This document shows, piece by piece, positions 52,335-63,379 of a stretch of DNA of 64,000 nt (the first letter of the stretch is position 1; every line of letters begins with the position of its first letter). A model generated the notes under the pieces. It ran no database searches, was not told where the DNA came from, and was given only the letters and a program-made list of their open reading frames with translations. Source of the stretch: Amphimedon queenslandica (Eukaryota; Porifera; Demospongiae; Haplosclerida; Niphatidae); NCBI RefSeq assembly GCF_000090795.2, contig NW_003546311.1, positions 144,570-208,569 of the forward strand, given 5' to 3'. The position numbers and the translations under genes were made by a program.

Positions 52335-52620
52335 TAATCACTACTTGGACCAAGCCACTTTATAAATCCAATTTTGATTGAAATCAGCTCAAAATTCATA
52401 AACAACATAAAAGCATGGATAATTATGTATCAGAAAAAAAAAATTAAAATGGAGCATTTTTCTCCTAGTTATTTTTGATGAAACAGGGTCTTTAGCCCAA
52501 TTTTTGAGCAACTTAAAAAATTTGTAAAAAATCCAATTTTGATCAGAATTAGTTCAAACTTTCTACACAACATAAGTAGTTAAGTACATGTATATGCACC
52601 AGAAAAAATAATTATTTTTA
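52335..52620 (-). repeat. Dispersed repeat family A, about 1.5 units
   Basis: Minus-strand copy in a CEP192 intron: AATCCAATTTTGATCAGAAT and TTTCTACACAACATAA blocks are recognisable; the palindromic junction is worn (ACAGGGTCTTTAGCC). Confidence 0.75.
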
Positions 52621-52945
52621 CATTATTAAAGGCAATAAAAAGGTGATAGGAATGATTGACCTTATAGCCTTGTAAACAGTATCTCAAAGGAGAAACACAA
52701 AAATTAAGATGACACAATGAGATGAGAGTCAATAGCTCTTGATCGACATTGTAGTGTTGTATTGTGTAATAGTTTTTTTAATAATATCACTTAATTTAAT
52801 TATGGGGAATATCCACAAAACAAATATGGGAGTTTCCCAGGGAAATTCCCTAAGCAACTGTATAAAACTGCTGAGCGGAGCAACAGGAACAACTTGATTT
52901 CATTATCAATTCATTCTAGATCTACGTCTACTATAAAGACTCGTA

Positions 52946-53779
52946 ATGTCAGACGTTATGGATTCTCAAGTAATGTCAGACGTTATGGATTCTCGAGAAA
53001 TGCCAGCCACTAGCATTATGGGTTCTGAAGTAATGCCAGATGATATACATGTAGATCCTAAAATAATTAAAGGTAGCTAAGTGACTATAATCATTATAAT
53101 CTATTACTTTGCAATAGCTTTGATTGGGCTTGTTGTGGATCTCTGGAATTCAATTTCAGAACAAAAAATTGTGAAAAAATTAACTGAAGCAGCCTGCAAG
53201 GAGGCTAATGATTATTTGGAAAAAAAATATGGTGGTTGGCGAGAGATTGTCAGAGACACAGTGAGACAGGGAATTGACAAAGCAGCAGAGATCTTGCAAA
53301 ATGCTAAGGAGTCAATTTTGGAATTTATTCAAGAGAACAAAGAGTTTTTAAAAATCCTCACCCAAGGTGCTGCTAAAGGTGGTGCCAGGTTAATAGCACA
53401 ATGTGTCACAAAAGAGATAGCAAGGAAAGGAACAACAGCGGTTACTGCTGTAGCTAAAAGTGCAGTTACCCAAGGAGGAAAGCAATTTGCATCTCGAGCA
53501 ACCAAACAAGTTGTAATACAAGGTCTCAAGCAAGGAATAAAATCAGCAACCACAGCTACTGGAATTGGACTAGCAGCAGATGTGGCCCAAGCAGGATTGG
53601 AGTATCATGGATATGAGAAGGAAGGGAAGGTTGTAGGAGCAACTGGGAATGTTGCATCTGGTGCTCTACTTGGTGGTGTAGTGGCTGGACCACCAGGAAT
53701 AGCCATTGGTGCATTGGGAGGATTTTTGATCTGGGGAGGTGGAGAAGTTGTAGGAAAAGTCATAGACAAAACCTTTTAA
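52946..53779 (+). CDS. Unrecognised Gly/Ala-rich protein, nested opposite to CEP192
   Basis: Two exons, 52946-53072 and 53118-53779, with a 45 bp intron (GTAGCT...AATAG). The start region is a degenerate 10-residue repeat (MSDVMDSQVMSDVMDSREMP). Exon 2 gives one short hydrophobic stretch (ALIGLVVDLWNSIS), an amphipathic helical part (IVKKLTEAACKEANDYLEKK, VRDTVRQGIDKAAEILQNAK), a basic/alanine-rich stretch and a glycine-zipper C-terminus (GAIGN-like VASGALLGGVVAGPPGIAIG, LGGFLIWGGGEVVGK). TATAAAA at 52861-52867 fits a promoter 79 nt before the start. Sponge-specific, membrane-active or pore-like protein is a guess. It lies within the presumed CEP192 intron, on the other strand. Confidence 0.65.
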
Positions 53780-53976
53780 CAGTAAACTTTGAGTTTGCTG
53801 ACTTGTGATAATTATAATCATCACGTACATGTAGATTCTGTATCGTTAATTCTTAGAGTAGAAAAATTGTGAGACAAAACATTGTAGTGCTATTAATTTT
53901 TGTTTGTTTGACTTTAATATAAACTTTACAGCGGTTGTCATGTGAATTCACGTGGGCAAGAGTGGATAATTATTTA

Positions 53977-54405
53977 NNNNNNNNNNNNNNNNNNNNNNNN
54001 NNNNNNNNNNNNNNNNNNNNNNNNNNNNNNNNNNNNNNNNNNNNNNNNNNNNNNNNNNNNNNNNNNNNNNNNNNNNNNNNNNNNNNNNNNNNNNNNNNNN
54101 NNNNNNNNNNNNNNNNNNNNNNNNNNNNNNNNNNNNNNNNNNNNNNNNNNNNNNNNNNNNNNNNNNNNNNNNNNNNNNNNNNNNNNNNNNNNNNNNNNNN
54201 NNNNNNNNNNNNNNNNNNNNNNNNNNNNNNNNNNNNNNNNNNNNNNNNNNNNNNNNNNNNNNNNNNNNNNNNNNNNNNNNNNNNNNNNNNNNNNNNNNNN
54301 NNNNNNNNNNNNNNNNNNNNNNNNNNNNNNNNNNNNNNNNNNNNNNNNNNNNNNNNNNNNNNNNNNNNNNNNNNNNNNNNNNNNNNNNNNNNNNNNNNNN
54401 NNNNN
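53977..54405. other. Assembly gap (429 N)
   Basis: Run of N. It probably hides central CEP192 exons; its true length may differ from 429. Confidence 1.
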
Positions 54406-57400
54406 TGGCTTGAAACGAGAGATTAGGAGTGGACCTACCAGACAAAGAGAGAGACGTGTTGCTAGGAGACAGAGAGAGGTGATAATGAGACTCTGAATTA
54501 GTAGGAGACGAGGACAAGGAAAGAACCGGTTGGACTGGTTTAACAGGTTTAGATAATAGCAAGTGATTAACAGTGTCATCGTTAGACTGGAAAGCGGTAG
54601 AACTTAAAAGAGGAGTAGTAAGAGTGGGAGGAGGAATGGGCGGAGAAGTAACTGATGAAGTAACTGTTACACCACTAGAAACTGTTAATGGAGGAGCAGA
54701 AGAGAAAGGAGAGTATTGTGAAGAGGCTGAGAAGGAGGGAGGAAGGGACGAGAGAGAGAGAATAGAAGGAGAGGGTGAAACAGCAGTAGGATGAATAAGA
54801 GGAATAGTAGAAGATAATGGAAGACTCGCAGTCAATGAAGAAGATGATGAGAAATGAGAAGTTGATGCAATCACAGTAACTGATGGGGATAGACCAACAG
54901 GAGAAGATACAGCAGCCATTGATACTGTAGCAGCCATTGATGCTGTAGCAGTCATTGGTGCTGTAGCAATAGAAGAAACATTAGGAAAAGAAGAAACAAG
55001 AGACTGAGTAGAGATTGAAATACATGTACATGTTGGTACAGGAGAGGTTAATGAAGAAGGAGGAGGTAATGGAGCTGAAGATTTCTTTGGAGTATCCATT
55101 GCAGCTGGAGACTGAGTTATGGTATCATTATCAGTAGTAGTGTCTGAGTCTCTGCCTCCTTTGATTGACTGAGCTACCGGTATAAACTCAGGGAGGACAG
55201 AACTAGGAGATGAGGGAGGAGACGGAGTTATAGAAAAAGAGGAAGAAGACTTTATATTAGGAGGAGGACTAGCCACACTGGCCTGAGGGAAGTGTTCTGA
55301 GAGTAATGCTTTTAAAGAAGTACCAATATCATAAATAGCCTCTTTCTCTTTGCTCCCTCCATCTTTATCATTGATCAGTGATAACTGGTCCAGTTGATGA
55401 CTGATCATGTGACTATCATGTGGTGACTCGGAGTTTAAAGCTATGATCACAGGAGGGGTCTGAAGTTGCTTAGTGAGGACTGGGTCCGGAGAAGAAAATA
55501 TTGACACCTTATCTGTCACTGGGTCTGGTTCAGTGACAGCTTGTGATGAAGGTCCATTATTATTACTAATGTCCGGAACTAGTAATGATTGTTTTATAAT
55601 TGCTGGGTCCGGTGATGATGAGCCTCTGTTATCATTTTCATTGTGGGCATGGTGAGTAGGTGGGGTCTCACTTGCATTCTTGAGTGAAGAGAGGAAAATG
55701 TTAATATTGAGACGAGTTGAATCAAGTCTTGACCTGATCTCAGCCACTTTACTAGCCCTGGCCTCTTCCGTTGGTGAGGGCGTGGCTTCATGTGAAGAGG
55801 AGGAGTCATGATCAGATAAGACTAAAGGTGTAATTTTTGGAGAAGAGAGAGGAGGAGAATCAGGAGGAGTCCCACTAGGAGACACAGAAGACAAGGACCT
55901 CTTGAGAGGAGACGCAAACGACACTTTAGCAACCGACTTCACAGTAAACTCCTGTGCTCCATTTTCATCCAGTTTGGTCTCAGACAACAAGTCAGTACTG
56001 GCACTAACAGGTAGAGTATTATTAGAAGGAGTGGGAGGATTAGATGAAGGAACAACACTCACTAGACTCTTCTCTTCGTCGGTCTTAGGCAGGACCTGCG
56101 TCAGCTCATAAAGATTATCTATTTCATTTGAGAGAAGTGACGGAGTCGGGAAAGAGGAGAGCCCAGTGGTCGTTAGGAGGTTCTGCAGTCTTGAAGGAGC
56201 TGGAGTTACCGGAAGAGACGAGACAGTAGAGAGAAGCAACGTTGAGGCTTCATCAGTCACTCCAGGACCGTCTGATTTCACTAAATAACACGACGGTATG
56301 TCAGGAGGAGGCGTGGCCACACTACTGGATGCAGTCTCACTATCTTTTTCATCAGACGTGGGTGTGACTGATCGCTCCCTTTCCCCTCCCCCTTCAGAGG
56401 TGAGAGGAGTCTTTAATAATCCGTTTAGATTCAGAGGAGGCACATGCATGGGGAGTGGTGACTCACTCAATGCCTGCTGTGAAACAGTCAATGGTGATAA
56501 CAAGAGAGACGAGGCTGGAACACTGGTTACTGGAACACTGGTTACTGGAGCACTGGACGATGGAATGCTGGTCACTGGAGCACTGGACGATGGTGGGACA
56601 GAAGAGGAAGAGGTCGATGAGAGTGGTACTTGTTGTGGACTGGTTGCTATGAATCTGCTAGGGGGACTCACAATGACTTGATTGTCTGCGAAAATTGGCT
56701 AGAAAAATAATAAAATAATATGTAAATTATAGAAACTTTTACTACCATAAACAATTTTCCCTTCCACTCTCTCTTTCCTACTCTTTGCAGTGATATGACT
56801 CTGTCTGGTAACAGTTCTCCTCCAAGTGGAAAACTTTTCCCTCGAAAATACGTCAGTATTGACTCCTCCCCTCCATCAGAATTAGTCACATGACTTGAGT
56901 TATCAGACGGTATCGTAAATGTCCCTTGCAAACTACTGTGTGTGGTCTGTTAGTAATGCATGTATGTACATGTACATGATGTGAATAAATAAACAAATGC
57001 AATGTTATAAATACCTTTGTGAATAAAGACATTTCTTCTTCTTCCTTCTTTAAATCAGAGAGAAAAGATTCTAAAGGAGAGAAAAGCTGTAATTAATTAC
57101 AAAATAAAAATAAAATTATTTATCATTACTATTATTAATGTCAATTATATATCCTATTGTAGTTCTTACCTTTATCTTGCTCCTGGAAATCAAACTCATC
57201 GCAAGTTTGATCGCTTCCAGAATCAAACGGGTTCTCTATCTTTGATCTTTGTCCCTCAACAATAAAACCCACTCCTTCCTCCTCCTCCTCGCTGTGACTG
57301 CTGAAAACTGTATCACAGTTCACTGTATCGGTGGGTGTGGTTGGTACAAGATATGGCAAGAGATCCTGTGATGCATAAAAATTATCCTTTTTCTTTCTTT

Positions 57401-58358
57401 TCTCTAACTTACAGCATTGACATCACTCTCCTCCTCCTCCTCTTCTTCCTTCACTGTTGATAAGCTCTGGTTGTTTGTGTTCTCAGCCACGCCCAAAACA
57501 GACGGAGCAGATCCAGCAGCTAAACTCATTCCAATACTATCATTGTTCATTCCCATGCTCCTATCATTAGGAATGGGCACGTGAGATAACAAACTAAACT
57601 CGGCTGCTTCTCTCATAAGAGTCGGCTCCATCTCATCATTAATGTATTGAACACTCTTAGGATCTAACAAACAAAAAATAGTAATATACCAGAGCACCAC
57701 TATAAATAGTAACACGGTGCTAAAAGTAGCAACATGCTACTATAAACAGTGACAAGATGCAAGTAACATGATACTAATAATAACAACGAGATGACATGAT
57801 GCTCAATACATGCTTACCCTCATTAATTGATTCATTGTCTTCCTTAGAGTTTAAGGATTGAGAGGTGGCCGAATAATGAAGATTAAAGTCACTAACTCCT
57901 CCCGCCATTGAAGAGGCTGCAGAAGGATGAGGAAGAGTAGTGACGGTAGAAGGAGCAACGGATTGCGGAGAATTAAGAAACTTCAAAGAATTAGCTGAAA
58001 AAAAGAAATCACATGTATTTTTAGATAAATATAATATTTACCATCAATATCTTGTGATAACCTTCCACTTATGTCTCCATTACTGTCTCTGTAAAAAAAT
58101 CAAAAATTTTGTAATTAAATAAAATAATTATAAATACAAGAACCTGGTATTAGGTGGCAATGTTGGTTCACTCAGGAAAGATCCTCCATCACTTCCAGTA
58201 GGATGAGTACCAGCACTGTGGCCACCATGATGAGAGGAGGGAGAGAGAGAGGGGAGTGGAGGCTCTTTTATTGCTGTGGAAAAAGCCTTTGGCGTTCCTA
58301 TGTCGAGCAGCGAGTGACCTTGAAGAGTTATCTCTCCTTTACTGGTTGGATCTACCAT
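54406..58358 (-). CDS. Long Ser/Pro-rich N-terminal region, probably of CEP192
   Basis: Starts MVDPTSKGEITLQGHSLLD at 58358. Short exons (58358-58143, 58090s, 57980-57815, 57660-57420, 57360-57170, 57060s, 56935-56700) lead to one very long exon (56670 to the gap). Text is disordered, Ser/Thr/Pro-rich with acidic stretches (KEEEEEEESDVNA, SSHSEEEEEGVGF), and includes repeated TSVPVTSVPASS and ATASMAATVSMAA blocks. Human CEP192 has a long disordered N-terminus of this kind, and this part lies on the same strand immediately upstream of the CEP192 C-terminal exons, with a gap between. Joining them is inference; no single block is diagnostic. Confidence 0.6.
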
Positions 58359-58586
58359 TTTATAAAAAAGAATTAAAGAAAGAGACACATGAAGAGAGAA
58401 GAGAAATTCTTAGTTCTTATAAACAAATGGCGGGATTTGGAGGCAAGATCACGTGATAATTCTAACAGGACACGTGGGAATGCGTGTGCAGGTCACGTGA
58501 TGATTTGTACCGAAACCACGCCTTTTAGCTCAGCCCTGTAATTTAAAAAAATCACGTGATCTCTTGCACGTGTTACTTAAAACAAA
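58359..58586. promoter_or_regulatory. Divergent promoter with five CACGTG sites (CEP192 / acinus)
   Basis: CACGTG at 58450-58455, 58471-58476, 58494-58499, 58553-58558 and 58567-58572. Three of the five have the flanks TCACGTGA. The site spacing falls within 123 bp before the acinus start. CACGTG is the preferred site of bHLH-zipper factors (USF, Myc/Max, MITF/TFE). Confidence 0.75.
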
Positions 58587-61500
58587 ATGGCGTCCAAGGC
58601 ATATGTATCATCAATGACTGTGGCGGAACTTACCTCAGAGTTGAAGAAAAGAGGACTCAATTGCAGGGGAAAGAAGAAAACGCTACAAAACAGACTAGAA
58701 CAAGTAATGAAAAGCAATACTTATACCAAAATAGACAATAATAAACCTGGGTAGCCATCTTTAATAATAATTGTCTTGTTTTATTGGTAGGCGCTATATG
58801 AAGAAGAGAATAGTGAAACTAGCTCTGAAGGGAATGATGAAGCCACAATACGAGCTGCATCAGCAGTTATCAATCAACTAGCTGGTAACAACAGCACTAG
58901 CGATGATGGGGGAGGGGCTTTTGCAAACGACGAAGAATCTTTAATCGTATCTATAGATCGCTCTAGAAAGTCCTCGTCAGATCAGCCTAGCATCACCGTA
59001 GAGCAGAGCAATGGAGAGAGAGAAGAGGAGGAGAAGATGGCAGAGGGAAAGGAAAAACTAAATGAAAATGAAAACGAACCAAATGCACAAAAACTTAAAA
59101 CTTCTTCAGTCACAGAACCACTTGATGCTGCAATGCCACCTCACGTCTCCCCCACTGTAGTCTCCCCTACCGCTAAAGACGCTGGAACTCCACCCACCAT
59201 TCCTTCAATATCGGTAGCCGCTCCTCCTACTGCCAGTCAATCAGGAGCTGATACTCCTCTAACGGCCACGCCTAGTAAAGCATTCATAGCATCAATAGGA
59301 TCCCCTTTATATGGGGGAGATGGCAGAGAGTCGGAGAGCGAAGTAAACAGTATAGCTGTGGAGCCTCCCTCTCCTAATAGAGACGAAATTAGCTTTGCAG
59401 TCGACGAGCAGTCATTTCGTGCTGATGAAACCGCACCTCTTTCTGGACCAGCCACGCCTACCTTGTCTCACGCCACCGAAGAAGTGGGAGTGGTCTTGTT
59501 GGAGACTAAAACATTTGGCAAAGATGAGAGTATGGAGGAAGAAATAAAAGAGAAAGAGCCAACAATTGAGGAAGAGAAGGAAGGAGGAGGAGGAGACGAG
59601 ATTAAAGAAGAAGAAAAAGAGAAAGAAATATTACCAGAAGAAGAGAATAATGGTGGAACCGAAGCAGTACATGAAGAGAAGGACATTAACACTGAGAATA
59701 AAGAAGACACCATAATAACTGGAGACAGAGGAGATATTATTAATACTGGGGAAACCATTGCCACTGGAGAAGACACAATTAATAATAAAGGAGAAGACAC
59801 AGAGGAAACCATGAACACTGGAGACATTGAAGAGGCTATTGATACTGGAGAGACCATTACTACTGGGGATTTAGAGGAAAGTAATGAAGGAGGGAATGTG
59901 AGTGGCAAAGAAGGAGAGAAAGAAGAAGAGGGAGGTGGAATAGGTATGGTGAGTTTGGTAGGTGAGAATAACCATGAAGCTTCTGAACAAGTTGATCTTG
60001 TAGTCTCTACTGATCTTAACGATGAGGAACTCTCTGACTTTCCTTCCACACAGAAAGAACCTCAAGACGCTGGAGCCTCTCTTAGTCCGGCCGAGAAAAG
60101 GGAGGGGTCAGTAGGTGTGGCCAGTAACGATAGTAGTGATATGTCTAGTAGAAAAAGACAAAGCTCAGTTACTGAGGATAATGAAGCTGAAAAAAAGACT
60201 ATTATTGATGTAAGTATGATAATAATTATTTTTATTGTTATCTATGTTGTTTTCAGAGCTCCAAAAGGAGGCGAATATCGACCTCACCACCAAAAAGTAA
60301 GTTTAAATAAACCTCTGGCTGGTAGCTATTATTTTCAACCTCTTAGAGTTACCGGAGAGACGGAGAAGGTGGGGCTCTAGCACAAGTCAAACACCAACCA
60401 CTACTCAACCACCAATCAGCTCTGAGACACTAGAGGTATAGGAATTAAGAAAGAATAATGCATTATTATAAATAAGAGAATAATGCATTAAAAGGAATAT
60501 AAATTAGCAGTTAGTTAGCACAAGAATCTGTACTCAAGTGTGACCCTGTAATATTTAATTACTAGCATCAAGTGATTCTCTCCATTTGTATTTTAATTTT
60601 TAGACAATTATTCCAGAGGAAGTAAAAGAAGAAGTAACGGCCGAATCAACTTCGATAGAACTGATGATCACCGGAGAGGAAGGAGAGGGAATTGATGTTA
60701 ATATCTCCTCACCTACTGCTCCACAGCAACCTCAAGGGGAGCCCAGTGAAGATATGGAGGTTGGGGTGACAGGGAGGGAGGGAGACGATGAAAGAGGAGG
60801 AGACAAACAAGATGATGAAGATATTGTTGACCTTGGAAAGGAAGAAAGGTTAGGTGCATGTCTATAAGCAAACCCAACAGCTAGCACACTTTATGAACTG
60901 ATCATATTGAGCTATGGTGGTCTTTATGGTACATGCAATTTTTTAAGCAGCTTTAAAAACTTTTTAAAATCCAATTTTGATTAGAATCTGTTCAAACTTC
61001 ATATTCAACATTAGAACATGTATATGTATCAGGAAAAATTATTAAAATGGAGAATTCTCTCTTAGTGATATTTGAGGGAATTTTTGAGAAACTTTCAAAA
61101 AGAGGTTATTATATTATTGTTATTTTTCTTATTAGTTCACTTATTGATGAGTATGAGAAGGAATGGCAAGAGAAGGAGAGAGAGAAGGAGCTCCAGAAGA
61201 GAGAGATAGGGCGTGCTAGGAGAGAACTAATGGAGTCTAAGAAAGGGACGGAGATAAAGATCTTTGAGGAACCAAAGAAGAAAGAAATAAGTAAGACATG
61301 CTATTGGAGCACCTCTTGTGTTCACTGTTCACATTGCACTGAAATTCACATAATGTGAACAGGTTCCATTACTATTGGTTTCTGCAATACATGTACATGT
61401 ATATTTATCAGTTTGTGCAATATTTTGATTATTTTTTTATTTTGCAGTTAAGATTCATTCTCCGAGTCCTCCTCGCAATCCTCCGTCTCGTATCCTCCAT

Positions 61501-63164
61501 GTTGAAAACCTCAAGAGACCCTTCACTTTGCTACAGCTGAAGGATTTCCTCCAGGAAGACGGCCCAATGATTGAAGGAGGTTTCTGGACTAACAAAATAA
61601 AATCACACTGCATTGCAATTGTGAGCAAAAAAAACAGGATTCATATCCATGATATTAAATGCTTCATTTCTCCTCCTAGTTCACATCCACAGAAACAGCT
61701 GTTGCTGCCAGGGCCAGAATGCATGGGCTGAAATGGCCCTCCATTAACCCTCAGCACTTGAAAGTTGATTTTCTCAGCAATCAAGAGGTAAAGTAGAAGC
61801 ACCTGCTTTATTTACTGTGTCTTTTTCCCCTCCTCTTTTTTTCCAGGTAGCTCAGGTTAGTGAGGGCTGTCTTGTCATTGATTCAAGGTCTCCAACACCA
61901 CCTGCTCCTCCTGCTGCTGGTGTTACTCCAGCTCCTCCTCCTCCTGCTGCTGCTGGGGCTGAAAGAAGTGCTGAGAAGAAAATCAAAGAAGCAAACAAAG
62001 TTAGAAGTGACAAAAAGCAAATTATTGTCACAGAGAATAAAAAGGAAGGTTAGTTTGTACTGTTGTACTTCAATTAATTCTTTTTAAAAAATTTTGTCCT
62101 TCAGAAGTTAAGGCTCCTCAAAAAGCAGACGAGAAACCGACTCGGATGTTAGATGATCTTTTTCGTAAGACTAAGACCACACCACCTTTATATTGGATGC
62201 CTTTATCAAAAGAAGAGGTCAGTTATTTGTTTCTTATTAATAATAGCTGTAGCATAAATTCAAAATACATGTAGTTTTGCAATTACATGTACATATGTTC
62301 AAAATTATGCCGTGTTTTCATTAGTTGGCCTCAGAAATAGGACTTTCCCTGTCTTGCAATAAAAGGCAAATGTCTCGTCATTGTTCTTTTTTTTCATCAT
62401 ATTGCCCCCATAACTTTGGATTCTTTTCATAATGTTTTGCTGTCATCACTGTCTCTTCAAGGGGCACTGCTTTCTCCTTGTGTCTGGTATGATCTGATGC
62501 TGGAGCCTGGCTATCATCATATGACACTAGTCTTAAAGTACTGCCATTTAAAAACTCTTTGAGGCTACACGATCTGACTCTGGTGTGTTGATACCAGTGT
62601 ATCCAATCAGTTATGGTCTCTCTTATCCCACTGGTAGCAAAGTGTATCACTTCATAGTTGTCTTCTCCTATGTATATGCCATGCTTGGGATGCCTATAGA
62701 AAAATGCTGAATAGCAGTAGATGTGATCTCCTGGTTTGAGATCTTTTTCATCTACTGCATGAGAAAGATCTCCAACTCTATCCTTTGAATCATCATTAGT
62801 TGAATTCTTGTTGCCCATTTTTTAGTATAGTCTGCAGTTTATTTTGCTGGTTGGAATTGACAGGCTTGCTTATGAATAATATTTTTAGTGTCTTTGAATT
62901 TTATTATAATCATTGTCTGCTTAACTTGTTTTATTTTTTCTATTTTAGATTGATCGTAATGAGGCTGAAAGAAAAGAGAGGGAGATGGAAAGAGAGAAAC
63001 GAAGAGAAGAGAGAAGGAAGGAGTTAGAGGAAGAGGCTGCCGAGAGAAGAGAGAAAAGAAACAGAGAGGAGAGAGACAGGAGACGGCGTCACTCGAGATC
63101 ACGATCGCCTAGACGATCCCGCTCTCCTCGTAGGAGCTCTAGGAGTCCAAGACGACGCTACTAG
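58587..63164 (+). CDS. ACIN1: Acinus (ACIN1): SAP, RRM, RSB motif and RS tail
   Basis: Nuclear RNA-binding protein of the ASAP/exon-junction complex (partners RNPS1 and SAP18). Starts MASKAYVSSMTVAELTSELK; the SAP domain continues KRGLNCRGKKKTLQNRLEQ. A long acidic low-complexity region follows (exon to 60210). An RRM-like domain starts ILHVENLKRPFTLLQLKDFL and has GGFWTNKIKSHCIAI and MHGLKWPSINPQHLKVDFLS, then the RNPS1/SAP18-binding motif LDDLFRKTKTTPPLYWMPLS, an E/R-rich helix and an RS tail (RSPRRSRSPRRSSRSPRRRY), stop at 63162-63164. Order equals human acinus. An intron of about 730 bp before the last exon contains a decayed LRAT/NC gene on the other strand. Confidence 0.95.
60925..61085 (-). 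repeat. Dispersed repeat family A, single copy
   Basis: Minus-strand copy in an acinus intron: AAAATCCAATTTTGATTAGAA and ATGTATATGTATCAG blocks. Confidence 0.7.
62330..62818 (-). pseudogene. LRAT/NC-domain (H-rev107-like) gene relic nested in acinus
   Basis: Starts MGNKNSTNDDSKD (a possible N-myristoylation start) and reads LKPGDHIYCYSAFFYR, HPKHGIYIGEDNYEVIHF (catalytic-type His in an HGIYIG block), VRSCSLKEFLNGSTLRLVSY and YEKNPKLWGQY. The open frame stops at 62378 after an A8 run (62387-62394 on the + strand, as T8). One base off, the sequence continues KNNDETFAFYCKTGKV, which aligns with the NC-domain end KNNCEDFAIYCKTG of plant and animal relatives. So the frame breaks in the A8 run and the catalytic Cys position is Asp. 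A sequencing error could explain the shift but not the Asp. LRAT/H-rev proteins are acyltransferases/phospholipases; this copy looks inactive. Confidence 0.75.
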
Positions 63165-63379
63165 TTCAATACTTATGTGAAATAAAAGCAGAAGAAACTC
63201 TGTTACATACATACGCTCATACTCTCTTTATCTCTCTCTCTCTCTCAGTCATCTTTATTTTTTGAAGTTTTTGTTATTCTCCTTAAAAATGATAACTAGT
63301 ATATCTCTGTATACTTTAAAACTAAAGAAACCCAAAGGAATCCGTATTTGTCATCCCCGTATATTAACTCGAGGAAAAC
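63165..63379. other. Intergenic region acinus to next gene
   Basis: 215 bp; has a (CT)n run at 63227-63246 and the presumed promoter of the last gene. No other feature. Confidence 0.5.

Noticed and set aside
53948-56671. A single 907-residue frame spanning the N run
   Set aside because: The part over N has no evidence; only the sequence upstream of the gap was used.
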